Below the pieces are notes generated by a model. The model made no database searches and was not told the origin of the DNA. It saw only the letters and a list, made by a program, of their open reading frames with translations. Both the position numbers and the translations under genes were made by a program. Below, piece after piece: positions 20,077 to 30,651 of a stretch of 64,000 bases of DNA. Position 1 is the first letter of the stretch; the number at the start of each line of letters is the position of its first letter. This stretch comes from Ichthyophis bannanicus (lineage: Eukaryota; Chordata; Amphibia; Gymnophiona; Ichthyophiidae), in NCBI GenBank assembly GCA_033557465.1, contig CM066033.1, forward strand, positions 584,628,438 through 584,692,437, written 5' to 3'.

Positions 20077-22561
20077 AGAACATAAGATATGCCATAATGG
20101 GTCAGACCAAGGTCCATCAAGCCCAGTATTCTGTTTCCAACAGTGGCCAATCTAGGTCATATGTACCTAGCAGTTTCCCCAAGAGACACAAGTTCCACAA
20201 TGCTTGTACTGGGTCAAGCATTGATATCTTTGGTCACTTCTTAATAATGGTTTATGGACCTTTGCTCCAGGAACTTGTCCAAACCTTTTTTAAACCCAGC
20301 TACACTAACAGCCTTTACTACATCCTCCGGTAACAAATTCCAGAGTTTGATTACACGTTGAGTGAAAAAATATTTTCTTTTATTAGTCTTAAATAGTTTA
20401 CCCTGTAGCTTCATTGCATGTCCCCTAGTCTTTCTATATTCTGATAACGTAAACAATCAATCTACATTTACCCGTTCCACTCCGTTCATTAATTTATAGA
20501 CTTCTATCATATCTCCCCTCAGCCGTCTCTTTTCCAGGTTAAAGAGCCCTAACCTTTTTAGCCTTTCTTCATAGGAGTATCCTTCCATCCCCTTTACCAT
20601 TTTGGTGGCTCTTCTCTGAACCTTTTCTAAAATCGCTATATCCTTTTTAAGATACAGCGACCAGAATTGCACACAATATTCAAGGTGCGGTCTCACCATG
20701 GAACGATATAGAGGCATTATAATATCTTTTTGCTTTATTTTCCATTCCTTTCCTTATCATACCTAGCATTCTATTTGCTCTCTTGGCTGCCGCTGTACAC
20801 TGGGCCGAGGGTTTTAACATGGTATCCACAATGACGCCTAAATCTTTTTCCTGGGTGGTGGTTCCTAATGTGGAACCTTGCATTGTGTAACCATAGTTTG
20901 GGTTGTTCTTCCCTAGGTGCATAACCTTGCACTTGTCCACATTAAATTTCATCTGCCATTTTGATGCCCAGTCTTCCAATTTATCAAGATCCTCTTGCAA
21001 TTTTTCACAATCCTCTTGGGTTTTAACAACTTTAAATAGTTTTATGTCATCTGCAAATTTGATCACCTCACTCGTTATTCCACTTTCCAGGTCATTTATG
21101 AATATGTCAAAAAGCAGCGGACCCAGCACAGATCCCTGGGGTACACCACTATTCACCTTTCTCCATTGGGAAAATTGGCCATTTAGCCCTACCCTCTGCT
21201 TTCTATCTTTTAACCAGTTCCTGATCCACAATAGTACACTGCCTCCTGTCCCATGACTCTTTAGTTTTGCCAAAAGTCTCTGATGAGGGACCTTGTCAAA
21301 GGCTTTCTGAAAGTCCAGATACACAATATCAACTGACTCACCTTTGTCCACCTGTTTATTCACTCCTTCAAAAAACATAACAGATTAGTAAGACAAGATC
21401 TTCCTTGTCTAAAGCCATGTTGGCTGTCTCCCATTAGGTCGTGACTATCTACATGCTGAGTAATTTTATTCTTTATGATGGTTTCTACCATTTTTCCTGG
21501 TACTGACGTCAGGCTCACCGTACTGTAGTTTCCCGGATCACCCCTGGAACCCTTTTTAAAAATTGGTGTTACATTGGCAATCCTCCAATCTTCAGGTATT
21601 AGAGATGATTTTAATGATAGTTCACAGATTACTGATAGCAGGTCTGCAATCTCATATTTCAGTTCTTTCAACACTCTTGGATGTATACCATCCTGCCCAG
21701 GTGATTTGCTACTCTTCAGTTTATCTAATAGTTGTAAGACATCTTCCCGATGTATCGATATTTCCTTCAATTCTTCCGCACCTTTAAATACCACTTCAGT
21801 CATGGTAACATCCCTACATCTTCCTCAGTAAAGACCGAAGCAAAGAATTCATTCAGTCTCTCTGCTATCGCCTTGTCACCTCTTAGTGCTCCTTTAACCC
21901 CTTTATCATCTAATGGACCAACTGACTCTCTCACAGGTTTTTAGCTACGAATGTACTTGAAAAGGTCTTTATTTCGCGTTTTTGCTTCTGCAGCAAGCTT
22001 CTTCTCAAATTGTCTCTTTGCCTGCCTTATCAATGCCTTGCATTTGACTTGCCAGTGCTTGTGCTGTTTCCAGGTTTCGTCATTTGGCTCTTTTTTCCAT
22101 TTCCTGAAAGTTGCTTTTTTGGCAACAACAGCCTTTCTGACCTCACCTTTAAACCATGCTGGCAGTTTTTTGGACTTCCTTCCACTTTTCTTAAAGCGTG
22201 GAATACAACTGGTCTGGGCTTCCAAGATAGTATTTTTCAACAACACCCAAGCTTGATGTACGTCTTTAACCTTTGCAACTGCTCCTTTTAGTTTTTTCTT
22301 AACTGTTTTCCTCATTTTATCATAGTCTCCCTTTCGAAAGTTAAAAGGTAGTACTGTGGATTTCCTTACTATCCCTCCTCCACTAATTAAATCAAAGGCA
22401 GTCATGCTATGATCACTATTGCCAAGTGTCCCCAACACCCTTATCTCTTGCACTAGATATGGTGTTCCACTAAGGACTAGGTCTAATATGGATTCCCCTC
22501 TGGTCGGTTCATGAACCAGCTGCTCCAAGAAGCAGTCATTTATTTCATCTAGGAACTTTAT
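20077..22561 (-). mobile_element. CR1 LINE, 5'-truncated, 7-bp target duplication
   Basis: Antisense CR1 whose 3' end lies at the left (AAGAACATAAGATATGCC, then ATAATGGGTCAGACC). AGGTTTA flanks both sides (20070-20076 and 22562-22568), and the interrupted Harbinger-like sequence continues across as in copy 1. The 5' end lies in the endonuclease domain, so the element was truncated on insertion. Confidence 0.92.
20241..22528 (-). pseudogene. CR1 endonuclease-RT, broken
   Basis: Minus-strand pieces in order: endonuclease C-terminal LVHEPTRGESILDLVLSG and NSDHSM (22528-21941); an in-frame stop in the linker near 21941; the RT entry IFKKGSRGDPGNYSTVSL and QHGFRQGRSCLTNLL (21803-21360). Then come the catalytic region VYLDFQKAFDKVPHQRLL, SGVPQGSVLGPLLFDIF and IKFADDIKLFKV (21378-20680), and the C-terminal parts to 20241. 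A frameshift near 21370 falls in an A-run with six bases here against seven in the 23.1-kb copy. Other shifts lie near 20700, and a stop separates the last two parts. Confidence 0.88.
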
Positions 22562-23076
22562 AGGTTTAGGGTGGCATTGTTAAGGTATTCAAGTGCTAGT
22601 ATTGGGAGATGCACGCAGGGCCCAACATCCTGCCTCTCCAGGAGGATTTGGATGATGGAGCCTGTGGGTGAAGGTGTGTCTGCCCCTGTTGGCCACTGCT
22701 CTAGGGCAGAGGTTCCCAACTCCAGTCCTGGAGGCCAAACACAACAGTTTAGGTGGGCCAAACACCCACCTAAACAGGGCTAGGCCATGGTCTGCTCTGG
22801 GCAGCTGCCACTGCCCCCTCCACCACCAGTACCCCTCTGCCACCATGCTGACATGCCCTTCTGCTGGTGGTGCTGGTGGTGCGCAGTCTCAGGTCATCCA
22901 GTGTGTGGGTAGGCGGCTGCCTATGGTGCGTGTTCTGGGGTAGGGGTGCCTGAATAGCTGTCCACGCTTTCCCCCAGCACCGCATGCCAATGTTCCATGC
23001 CTTTGGGGGTACCTGCTGGGTACTATCCCCTGTGACACCATGGGAAGCACACTCTTGCCCATGTTGGGCCCTCAGC

Positions 23077-23708
23077 AGTCCAGATACACAATATCAACTG
23101 ACTCACCTTTGTCCACCTGTTTATTCACTCCTTCAAAAAAACATAACAGATTAGTAAGACAAGATCTTCCTTGTCTAAAGCCATGTTGGCTGTCTCCCAT
23201 TAGGTTGTGACTATCTACATGCTGAGTAATTTTATTCTTTATGATGGTTTCTACCATTTTTCCCGGTACTGACGTCAGGCTCACCGGTCTGTAGTTTCCC
23301 GGATCACCCCTGGAACCCTTTTTAAAAATTGGTGTTACATTGGCGATCCTCCAATCTTCAGGTATTAGAGATGATTTTAATGATAGTTCACAGATTACTG
23401 ATAGCAGGTCTGCAATCTCATATTTCAGTTCTTTCAACACCCTTGGATGTATACCATCCAGCCCAGGTAATTTGCTACTCTTCAGTTTATCTAATAGTTG
23501 TAAGACATCTTCCCGATGTATCGATATTTCCTTCAATTCTTCCACACCTTTAAATACCACTTCAGTCATGGGTAACATCCCTACATCTTCCTCAGTAGAG
23601 ACCGAAGCAAAGAATTCATTCAGTCTCTCCGCTATCGCCTTGTCGCCTCTTAGTGCTCCTTTAACCCCTTTATCATCTAATGGACCAACTGACTCTCTCA
23701 CAGGTTTT
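23077..23708 (-). mobile_element. Internal CR1 fragment without 3' end
   Basis: A 632-bp piece nearly identical by eye to 21313-21943 of the neighbouring CR1. It encodes the linker and RT entry region in one unbroken frame (23701-23072). Both ends are internal to CR1: it lacks the 3' UTR that normal LINE insertions keep. It joins Harbinger-like sequence on the left and a Myb-family exon on the right. Confidence 0.85.
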
Positions 23709-23854
23709 CATCATTGTCATCACCCTCTGTGGAAGATGACAGTCATCAGCACATTATCATGTGTGTCACATAACACATGTACATATGCAGGCACCACACA
23801 GGCTGGTGGGCCAATGGAACATTTGTTACTGGCAGCAAGGTCACCAATACTCAC

Positions 23855-23948
23855 CATCACACTGTGACAGTGCCCCCCTCTGGAGGCGGGCAAGGTATTC
23901 TGCATGATGGAGGCGCAACTTTCACCCCTTCTTCCGGAGATCCTCTAC
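23855..23948 (-). pseudogene. Internal exon of a Myb-family copy
   Basis: A 94-bp exon bounded by CCACAG (right) and GTGAGTATTG (left). It reads VEDLRKKG, then a TGA, then further residues including LRLHHAEYLARLQRG when the frame is followed past a shift. The next exon starts at 23726 after CTTCCACAG, but only 18 bp remain before the internal CR1 piece. Same exon plan as 15198-15291 and 47.7 kb. Confidence 0.55.
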
Positions 23949-24075
23949 CTGTGGATGTGAAAACAATGGGTGGGGGCATCAGTGACCGTTTATCTTTGGT
24001 GGGTGGCCAACATAAACAAACATCTGTGTGGGCAGCATCTTGCTGCTCCTGCTCCACTGCTGTGTGTGTCATGTA

Positions 24076-24422
24076 CAGCATAGTTACTCACCTGTAACAG
24101 GTGATCACCGGGAACACCAGGAATAAGTCTTCACATGTGGGTAGCGTCGGTACCAACTGAGCCTGTGTGGGAATGCTCCCCAGTGTCCTATAGGAAAGCT
24201 TTTGGGAGCATCCCACAGCACCTGCGTGCTGCCTTCCCGCCTTTCCCAACTGCTTCTCTCCAGTTGAGTTTAAAGCTGAGACAAAGAGAGAGAGATAGAT
24301 AGGGAAAGAGAGAGAGAGAGAGACAACCCCTAGGGGAGATGGGTGGGTTGTGAAGACTTATTCCTGCTGTTCCCGGAGATCACCTGTTACAGGTGAGTAA
24401 CTATGCTATCTCCAGGAACAAG
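24076..24422. repeat. DIRS terminal inverted repeat pair
   Basis: The left arm starts CAGCATAGTTACTCACC and the right arm ends in its inverse near 24412. The arms match for about 55-60 bp with few mismatches, spaced by about 215 bp. Both contain the near-palindrome CACCTGT(A/T)ACAGGTG. The spacer has a GA microsatellite at 24285-24325. It lies directly downstream of the DIRS recombinase, as expected for the terminal and internal complementary repeats of that class. Confidence 0.7.
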
Positions 24423-25066
24423 CAGGAATGAGTCATCACATGTGAGGACACCCTAGATGTAGATGCCAGGGAAGGATCCCCAGAGTGGTGAGGCCCTGTG
24501 GAGGGGTTCCACTTCCTCCATAGATCTCTAGCATCCTGTAAGAGAGGCGGCTAGGTGTTGATTAAGTATGGAAGAGGTGTTGGAGAGCAGCCTGATCAAC
24601 CATAGCATCCCTGCGGGAGCCTTTATCCAAACTGTAGTGGGCTGTGAACTGAGGACCAGGTAGCTGCTCCACAAATGTTGTTAACATAGACGGAATGGAG
24701 GTGAGCCCTAGAGGCTGCCATGACTCTCACATTGTGAGCGGGGACATGGGCCTCCAGTGAAAGGTGTTTGCTATGATAAATAAAAGCAATACATTGAGCA
24801 ATCCAGTTGGATAGAGATCCTTTGGAAACTGCTGTACCCAAATGGGAAGGATCAGAGGCTATGAATAGCTGAGAGGACCTTCTGTGTTTCTGGGTCCTCT
24901 GCAGATGAAAAGCCACAGCTCTTTTACAGTCCAAAGTATGAAGAGTCTTCTCTGCATTTGAAGCATGAGGCTTTTAAAAGACTACAGGTAACTAAACCTC
25001 TTGGTTCAAATGAAAGGAGGAAAGACTACAGGAAATTAAACCTCTTGGTTCAAATGAAAGATTACT
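24423..25066 (-). mobile_element. DIRS retrotransposon, recombinase end
   Basis: The minus strand carries the end of the tyrosine recombinase gene followed by the inverted terminal repeat. Nothing upstream of the recombinase remains, because the ERV 3' LTR begins at about 25077. A 44-bp tandem duplication (units at 24977-25015 and 25021-25060) interrupts the recombinase frame at the FHLNQEV motif. Confidence 0.75.
24623..24934 (-). pseudogene. DIRS-type tyrosine recombinase, C-terminal half
   Basis: A frame of about 104 residues with the landmarks of the catalytic domain: RRSSQLFIA, GTAVSKGSLSNWI, AHNVRVMAASRAH (His-x-x-Arg of the active site) and NNICGAATWSS. Tyrosine recombinases join the circular DNA copy of DIRS elements to the genome without a DDE integrase. 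The second copy at 46.9 kb has HNVRVMAESWSHVHS and NNIC at the same place. Confidence 0.75.
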
Positions 25067-25076
25067 CTGCACCTCC

Positions 25077-25733
25077 CCTCACCTGCAACAAGTCAGGGCT
25101 CTTGTGAATGGAAATCCGCACACACAGCAATGAGAAGGTTAATAGATAATCAGTAAATAATACACAACACACTTGTATTATACACACAGGACCAAAGCGC
25201 TTTGGGAGAGCAAGCCAGGCCTTTGCCTATGTTTACTCTGAAATCAAAGCTTTAGGCCTCTTTATTTGTAGGTAAAGATACCATTACACAGCATAATTTC
25301 ACTTTATTATTCTACGTCTCACATCACGTATATTCGTAATATACATATTTTATTCTACATCTAGTGTTAAGTATATTCATAATATACTTTTCTATAGGCA
25401 TGCACGTCATAGACAATCATGAAAAGACATACATATATTCTCAGGCATGACTATGTAGACCTTAATTCTAATTAATCCTAACACTGACAGTTTGATATCT
25501 CTGACCAGAGACAGCGAGACTGCGAGGCTGGGTAAACAACTTGCCTTTTACTTATCTTTCTAATAACAAGACTAATGTTTATGTTATTTAAACCTTTCAC
25601 CCAATTTCTTCTACAGAGTTCTCAAGGATAATATTAAATAAGGAGCTACAAATGATATTAACTCTTTCTTAGGGATTATATCAATATAATATTATACACA
25701 GGGCCTGACTGTGTATCCAACCCGGTACAATCA
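25077..25733 (-). repeat. ERV 3' LTR (candidate)
   Basis: On the minus strand the region runs from TGATTGTACCGGG, directly after a purine-rich tract (AGAGGAAGGAATG), to about TGCA at 25077. An AATAAA lies on the minus strand at 25261-25266. Boundaries are inferred from TG...CA ends and the polypurine tract. The 5' LTR needed to prove them is missing from the window. Confidence 0.55.
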
Positions 25734-25775
25734 AGCTTTCTTTCATTCCTTCCTCTGATTCTGTAAAGAATCATT

Positions 25776-27344
25776 TCACAGATAAGGAAACTCAGACATC
25801 GGTATTAAAAATGGATCGTAGCTAGCTTCTGGGTCAACCTGTAACATCATTTTAGGGGTCAGTGTCTCCACTGATTTCTTACAGCAAGCAGATATTACAC
25901 AAAGAATTATTGTTCCTAAAAGGATAATCCCTAATAAGCCAAATAATGAAGCTACTATGCCTTGCAGGGGCCTAGATAATGAATTCCAGAAAGAAGAAAC
26001 AGAACCAAAAAAATCAGAAAAAGAACTTACATAACTACTACTTGATACAAATGTACAATTCCTAACCTTATCTAGTAGGCCTTTCACTACTTTCCCTTCA
26101 TCATCAAGCATACTGCAACAGAACTCAGAAATTAGGCCACATACGCCATTTTCCTTCGCTAGTAGGTAGTCTAAAGCCATGCGATTCTGAGCTGCATAAG
26201 TGGACACCTTGTCTACTGCACCTTGTAACACGCTAATAGCCTCTGTGAGATTGAGGGCTGTAAATTCAACAACTGCCTGTAATCGCATAATCTGGGTACC
26301 ATATTCTCTAGTGGGTGATATGGCTCCAAAAGTTGAGAGCCAAACAGTACCAAATGCATCTATCTGAGATTTAGTTAAAGGACTTGTAGAGTCTACCAAC
26401 TGTTGTGCTGCTATTATGGCTTCATCCTGAGGGGAAACATCCCTTTTTCTTCTTAAGGAATTATTCAAGGTTGATAATAAAGTAACATTTTGGTAAGGTA
26501 AAAACCGCCACGGGGTATCTAACTGAGCAACATAGCAAGTACCTGACCAACCTCTGGGAAGTTCTGTATATACAAGATTACCACACACAAAATAGCCTCC
26601 CATTAAAGCCACTAATCCATTTTCCCAAATTGTCAAGTTACGGGGACAGACTAGATTCTGCGTACAATTATTCAAAGCCCACTGAGTAATGTTCATTTCC
26701 TTAATTCCTACAGATAGATTACGTTCCCAGGGATGGTAATATCCTAATAAGGGGCAACTCCAGTTAGGTATGTCTCGGACTGAGTCATTCAAAAGGTAGC
26801 CAGAACTATTATACTGTAACAAGTCATAATCATGCACCTGATTCCCTTGAACTTGCATTAATTGTACTACGGAAATATAAGGTTTCTGTACGTGGGATTT
26901 CTTATACCAAATGGAAGAATTATGTAGCATTATTATTTTACAAACGTTCCATGGGGTGTCCCCTACCTTTTTCCCTGTACCTTGAGCCATAAAACATATT
27001 GGAGGGGACTTTAAAGGCATAGAACTAACTACTCTAGGTTCTGTGTTTGTATGAGACCATCGTACAGTAGTTAGATTAAAAGCTGTATCACGAAACTCTT
27101 CAAAGGCTTTGGGCCTAACTTGTGGTAGAAACCCGTGTCGAGTAGCTGTCACAGTTGGAAGGCAGACCCTACAACGTGACAGATTAAAATGTTTTGTAAC
27201 TGAGTGTAATTGTGATTCAAAAATATGTGGATATTCCCCATAACTTTCCCAAGATTCTAAATGCAGTATTGCTTCATTAACAATAATATGCCATAGCACA
27301 ACTAAGACCAAATACGGAAACATTCTTAGCAAACCTCTAAACAT
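25776..27344 (-). CDS. env: ERV envelope glycoprotein, intact frame
   Basis: 522 codons from ATG at 27344 to the stop at 25776 with no break. Visible are a hydrophobic signal peptide (residues 1-25), a surface subunit with several N-glycosylation sequons and a CRVC motif (58-61), and a furin-type RRKR (298-301). The transmembrane subunit has heptad-like helices, a CX6CC motif (C402, C409, C410), a membrane span at about 462-487 and a tail of about 35 residues starting with CC. The native role is virus-cell membrane fusion. That env is open while gag and pol are shattered is notable. It could be recent insertion, chance or retention; the sequence alone cannot decide. Confidence 0.9.
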   Translation of the reverse strand: MFRGLLRMFPYLVLVVLWHIIVNEAILHLESWESYGEYPHIFESQLHSVTKHFNLSRCRVCLPTVTATRHGFLPQVRPKAFEEFRDTAFNLTTVRWSHTNTEPRVVSSMPLKSPPICFMAQGTGKKVGDTPWNVCKIIMLHNSSIWYKKSHVQKPYISVVQLMQVQGNQVHDYDLLQYNSSGYLLNDSVRDIPNWSCPLLGYYHPWERNLSVGIKEMNITQWALNNCTQNLVCPRNLTIWENGLVALMGGYFVCGNLVYTELPRGWSGTCYVAQLDTPWRFLPYQNVTLLSTLNNSLRRKRDVSPQDEAIIAAQQLVDSTSPLTKSQIDAFGTVWLSTFGAISPTREYGTQIMRLQAVVEFTALNLTEAISVLQGAVDKVSTYAAQNRMALDYLLAKENGVCGLISEFCCSMLDDEGKVVKGLLDKVRNCTFVSSSSYVSSFSDFFGSVSSFWNSLSRPLQGIVASLFGLLGIILLGTIILCVISACCKKSVETLTPKMMLQVDPEASYDPFLIPMSEFPYL

Positions 27345-27671
27345 CTGAAACTATAATTACTCCAAAATAAATGTTCTAAGACAAAAATAAAATACACCTA
27401 CTCTTCTTAAGATGATGAAGATATATTATAGCTGTAACTACCCCTTAATTCTCAATTACGTCATGAAGTAGAGGTTAAGTACCCAAAGGTCATTGCTTAT
27501 ATATTAGTAAAATACTAAATCAAACCACCTTTATCCACCTAATCAGTAGTATAAATGCTGGACAAAAGGTTTTTGCATAAGTAGTTAATTCAAAAAGCAT
27601 GTAAATCCTGATGATCTTTTCTGTAATATCAATGTAATGTTCAATAAGTCTCTGCGTTGTATTTTCTTGAT

Positions 27672-28420
27672 TCACTGATGGAGGGAGCCGCCGTCTGGAG
27701 TCTGTGAAGGAGCCTTTTTACACTGTGTAAGGTGTATCCAACGAGAATGTCCTTCCACTTTACAAGCCGAGTATCCCACCAGGAGCACACGAAATGGACC
27801 TAGAAACTTGGGAACCAGAAGCGTCTTTGGATGCAAAGTCTTAATCAGGACCCAGTCTGGTGACTTCACTTCCGGATATGATGATTATGATGATTCTGGA
27901 TATGATGATTCTGTCATCTCATTGAGGATTCACTTGCAATAAAAGGGAAACAGACAGGATTGAGTGCAACCGTGAGCAATAAGTCAAAATATCGCTGCGC
28001 AACAATTGGGGATCTGGGATAACTGCCAAGTAATGTGGAGAAGTAGCTGGATGTCCAGTAACTATTTCATATGGTGTCAGGCTGGGGGAATTACACATTG
28101 CCATAAGGGCAAAGGGAAGGGCTTCCATCCAATCTGTAGCCCAATCCTGTGTCATAGTGCGCAAGTGACTTTTGATTGTCCTATTCATCCGTTCCACCTG
28201 GCCAGAGCTTTGCGGATGATAAGGAGTGTGCAGTTGTCTCTTAATACCAAAGCAAATTTTCAATACCCTCCCATACACTCGCAACAATGGCTGGACCCAG
28301 ACAAGAAAGAACAAAAGGAACACCCCAGACAGGAATAAACTGGTAATGGATAAGCTTCTACCCATCCGGACAAATACCACCTCCTTCCTCTGGCACAGGA
28401 CAGCTCTGCAAAACAGGCTG
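27672..28420 (-). pseudogene. ERV integrase, frameshifted
   Basis: Parts in order on the minus strand: a catalytic-core piece near 28.3-28.4 kb (SGWVEAYPLP), then a frame with HTPYHPQSSGQVERMN (the catalytic Glu) and NRTIKSHLRTMTQDW at 28.2-28.1 kb. The C-terminal SH3-like piece VPKFLGPFRVLL and HSRWIHLTQCKKAP follows at 27869-27672. The parts are in different frames and the segment between the first two is short, so the core is damaged. Confidence 0.75.
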
Positions 28421-28779
28421 CAAAATCAAAAAGAGTTCGGAAGGCAGAAATCTTAATAACTGACCCTAAGCTGACCCTACAGTGCCAGTCTTGAAACAGT
28501 GCAGACAAGCTGTGCCAAAGAAAAAAATAACAGAAGTTCAGGTGATACCGGAGAACCAAAAAGACATAATTCATAGCCACAGTGGTAAAGCTTATAATGC
28601 AGGAACAGGGCAAGTAGAAACAAAAGACTGTCAGGACAAATAAGCAGATGATCCTCTTTCCAGCAGCCCTGAGCATCACAGGATGCACCCCACGAAGTCA
28701 GAGTCTGGGTTTTCAAAGGAAGTATCTTGCTATTGCTGCAAGAAAGATGAAAGGGAAAACAAAGTCATATTAAACGGTG

Positions 28780-29580
28780 TTAAATACAGCACTGTCGGTG
28801 ACACCGTGCTTCATGGTCTGCAAAATGGTTGCCCTTTGACACAAAATCTTCAGCAGAAGAATGTCCTTTGCATTTTAAAACTGCAACTTGTGCTGGCAAG
28901 AGGACAGCCTGTAACAAATGGTGAATGTATGCAGCATGTTTAATTGGTTTATTAGCAGAAGTCAAAATCCTCGTTGCTGCCAAATATTGCCAAAATTCCA
29001 CAAAACCGTAGTGACTGCATAGCTTACACGAAGTTTGCCCTTGTCATCTCTAAAAGCAGAACTATCCACAAACAAAGGTATAATCCGGGGCTGGTAGAGG
29101 TACAGTTTGGAAACAATTGAAAATTGTTTGGAAACAATTATGAGACCCATCTTCCTCCACAAGTGTTGAAAGGTTGCATAGTGATGTAGTACAGACTGAA
29201 ACATGAAGTGAAGAAATTATTAATTCCAGAGTTAATAAAACGTGTGGAGGACAAAAGGCTGAGTCTTGGTTAAATGGAACAAAAAGGGCGCTGTAGAATC
29301 AGAAAATCAGTAAGTTTCAATTTATTTATTTTTATTTATTTATTTTACATTTCTTATATACCGCACTATTTACGATCAGCGCGGTTTACATCACTGCTAC
29401 TAAACTACGTAGACATAGTAGGAGTCCCAAAGTCACTGCATCAAATCGCTTTGAGAAATATCCTACCGGCTTGCAACCAGTTGGGAAAGCTTGTAAAGGC
29501 ACACAGGTAGCAGAGGAATCAGAAATAGCCACATACAATTTGAATGGTAAAGAATAATCATATACAATAAACATGGTGCA
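28780..29580 (-). pseudogene. ERV RNase H remnants
   Basis: The piece at 29574-29386 has KLYVAISDSSATCV and CKPVGYFSKRFDAV, the start of the RNase H domain. The piece at 29001-28780 has LPAQVAVLKCKGH and GNHFADHEA, its end. Between them are frameshifts and stops, and a 77-bp LINE 3' end is inserted at 29316-29392. Confidence 0.65.
29316..29392 (-). mobile_element. Very short family A LINE 3' end
   Basis: About 77 bp in antisense. It contains the GCGGTATATAAGAAAT signature of the family A LINE at 229-2353 and a (TAAA)-type tail next to TTTATTTATTTTTATTTATT. It is one of the shortest recognisable LINE insertions in the window and lies within the ERV RNase H region. Confidence 0.75.
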
Positions 29581-29699
29581 TTTCCCAGTGCAATTTTTAC
29601 ATTTAAAACAAACCTCCTACTGTGATAATGGGAGTACAATAAGGCCTTCAGATCCTTCTTTCCCAATAAGAGTATAAAGTGGAGCACTAAGATCTTGAG

Positions 29700-30330
29700 A
29701 AATGCGCTAGCTATTATTTACAGAAAATTAATAAACTCAGGAAGCTACACAATAACACTGGTGTCGCTGGAAAAAGGCAATGACAGAATAGGTTTCAATA
29801 TAGCAGAGGTAATTGCACGACCAGATGGTGTTAAATCAACACCCAGGAAAGTAACATTTTGAGATACAAATTGCAGTTTAGACAGATTAACCTTCAAACC
29901 TAAATTAGTAATATGAGCTAATAGAGACAAACTCATAACATGGTGAACATAAAAGCAAATCATCCACATATTGAACTAAAGAGGAATGGTCGAGTCTTAC
30001 ATCAAATAATGCAGTTCTTAAGGCCTGTGAAAATATGCATGACTATCAGTGTATTGGTTTTCTTTGCTAATTCTTACTGAAAAATAAGCAGAACTCAAAT
30101 CTACAACAGCAAAATTGGCAAAATCACATTATTTACTGTTCGCAGGTCTTGCACAAATCTATAAGTCTTACCACCAGCCTTTAGTACAGAAAGAATTGGA
30201 GTCTTACATAATGAAGTTGTAGAATAAATGACACCTTGTTTCTGAAGATCTTCAGTCACAGAACAAATTCCATCAATGGCAGCTGCTGGCAGTGGATACT
30301 GCTTGAGTTTAGGAAGCTGAACTCTAGGTT
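29700..30330 (-). pseudogene. ERV reverse transcriptase remnants
   Basis: The N-terminal part (30330-30101) includes LPKLKQYPLPAAAIDGI, QGVIYSTTSLCKTPI and TYRFVQDLRTVNNVI. The part after the catalytic site (29969-29745) includes ITNLGLKVNLSKLQF and VTFLGVDLTPSG. The stretch between, which should carry the central catalytic residues, is shortened and out of frame. Confidence 0.75.
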
Positions 30331-30489
30331 TCACGGTGATTTTCACAGGAGGAATAGAAAGGTACCCGACATTAGATCCTGGCACCGCCCACAAAGTAGA
30401 GGGAAGGTCTTCAAGCGCCAGATGAACAATACTGGCATCTGCAGGGGACGGCACTTCAGAGAGAGGGTACAGCTGGAAAGAGAACTTGC

Positions 30490-30651
30490 CACCCATCCAG
30501 GATAGAGTAGCATGATGTGACACCAAAAAAAATCCCGACCTAGAAGATTCACTGGCAAAGTGTCTCCCACAAGAAAAGTAGTTGGATATTGTGATGATGC
30601 AGAGGCTTTAGACAGGGAGAAAATGGGTTTAAAACTGCAGCTTTCCTCTAA
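30490..30651 (-). pseudogene. ERV protease, C-terminal piece
   Basis: Minus strand FLVGDTLPVNLLGRDF, the conserved LLGRD end of retroviral proteases, directly upstream of the RT. The preceding protease parts lie at 32235-32336 and 35850-35965, separated by a presumed solo LTR and a CR1. Confidence 0.65.

Larger units (their letters stand above)
17761..23076 (+). mobile_element. Harbinger-like repeat, copy 2, interrupted by CR1
   Basis: Starts with GGGGTATGTTTACTAAA preceded by TTA, the usual Harbinger target triplet. The body continues 17.97-20.07 kb, is split by a CR1 at 20077-22561, and resumes at 22562-23076. Aligned blocks are shared with copy 1: for example the 18.03 kb block matches 3.80 kb, and the 22.57 kb block matches 5.69 kb. 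The 3' terminus is missing because an internal CR1 piece follows at 23077. It carries no open frame of useful length. Confidence 0.6.
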
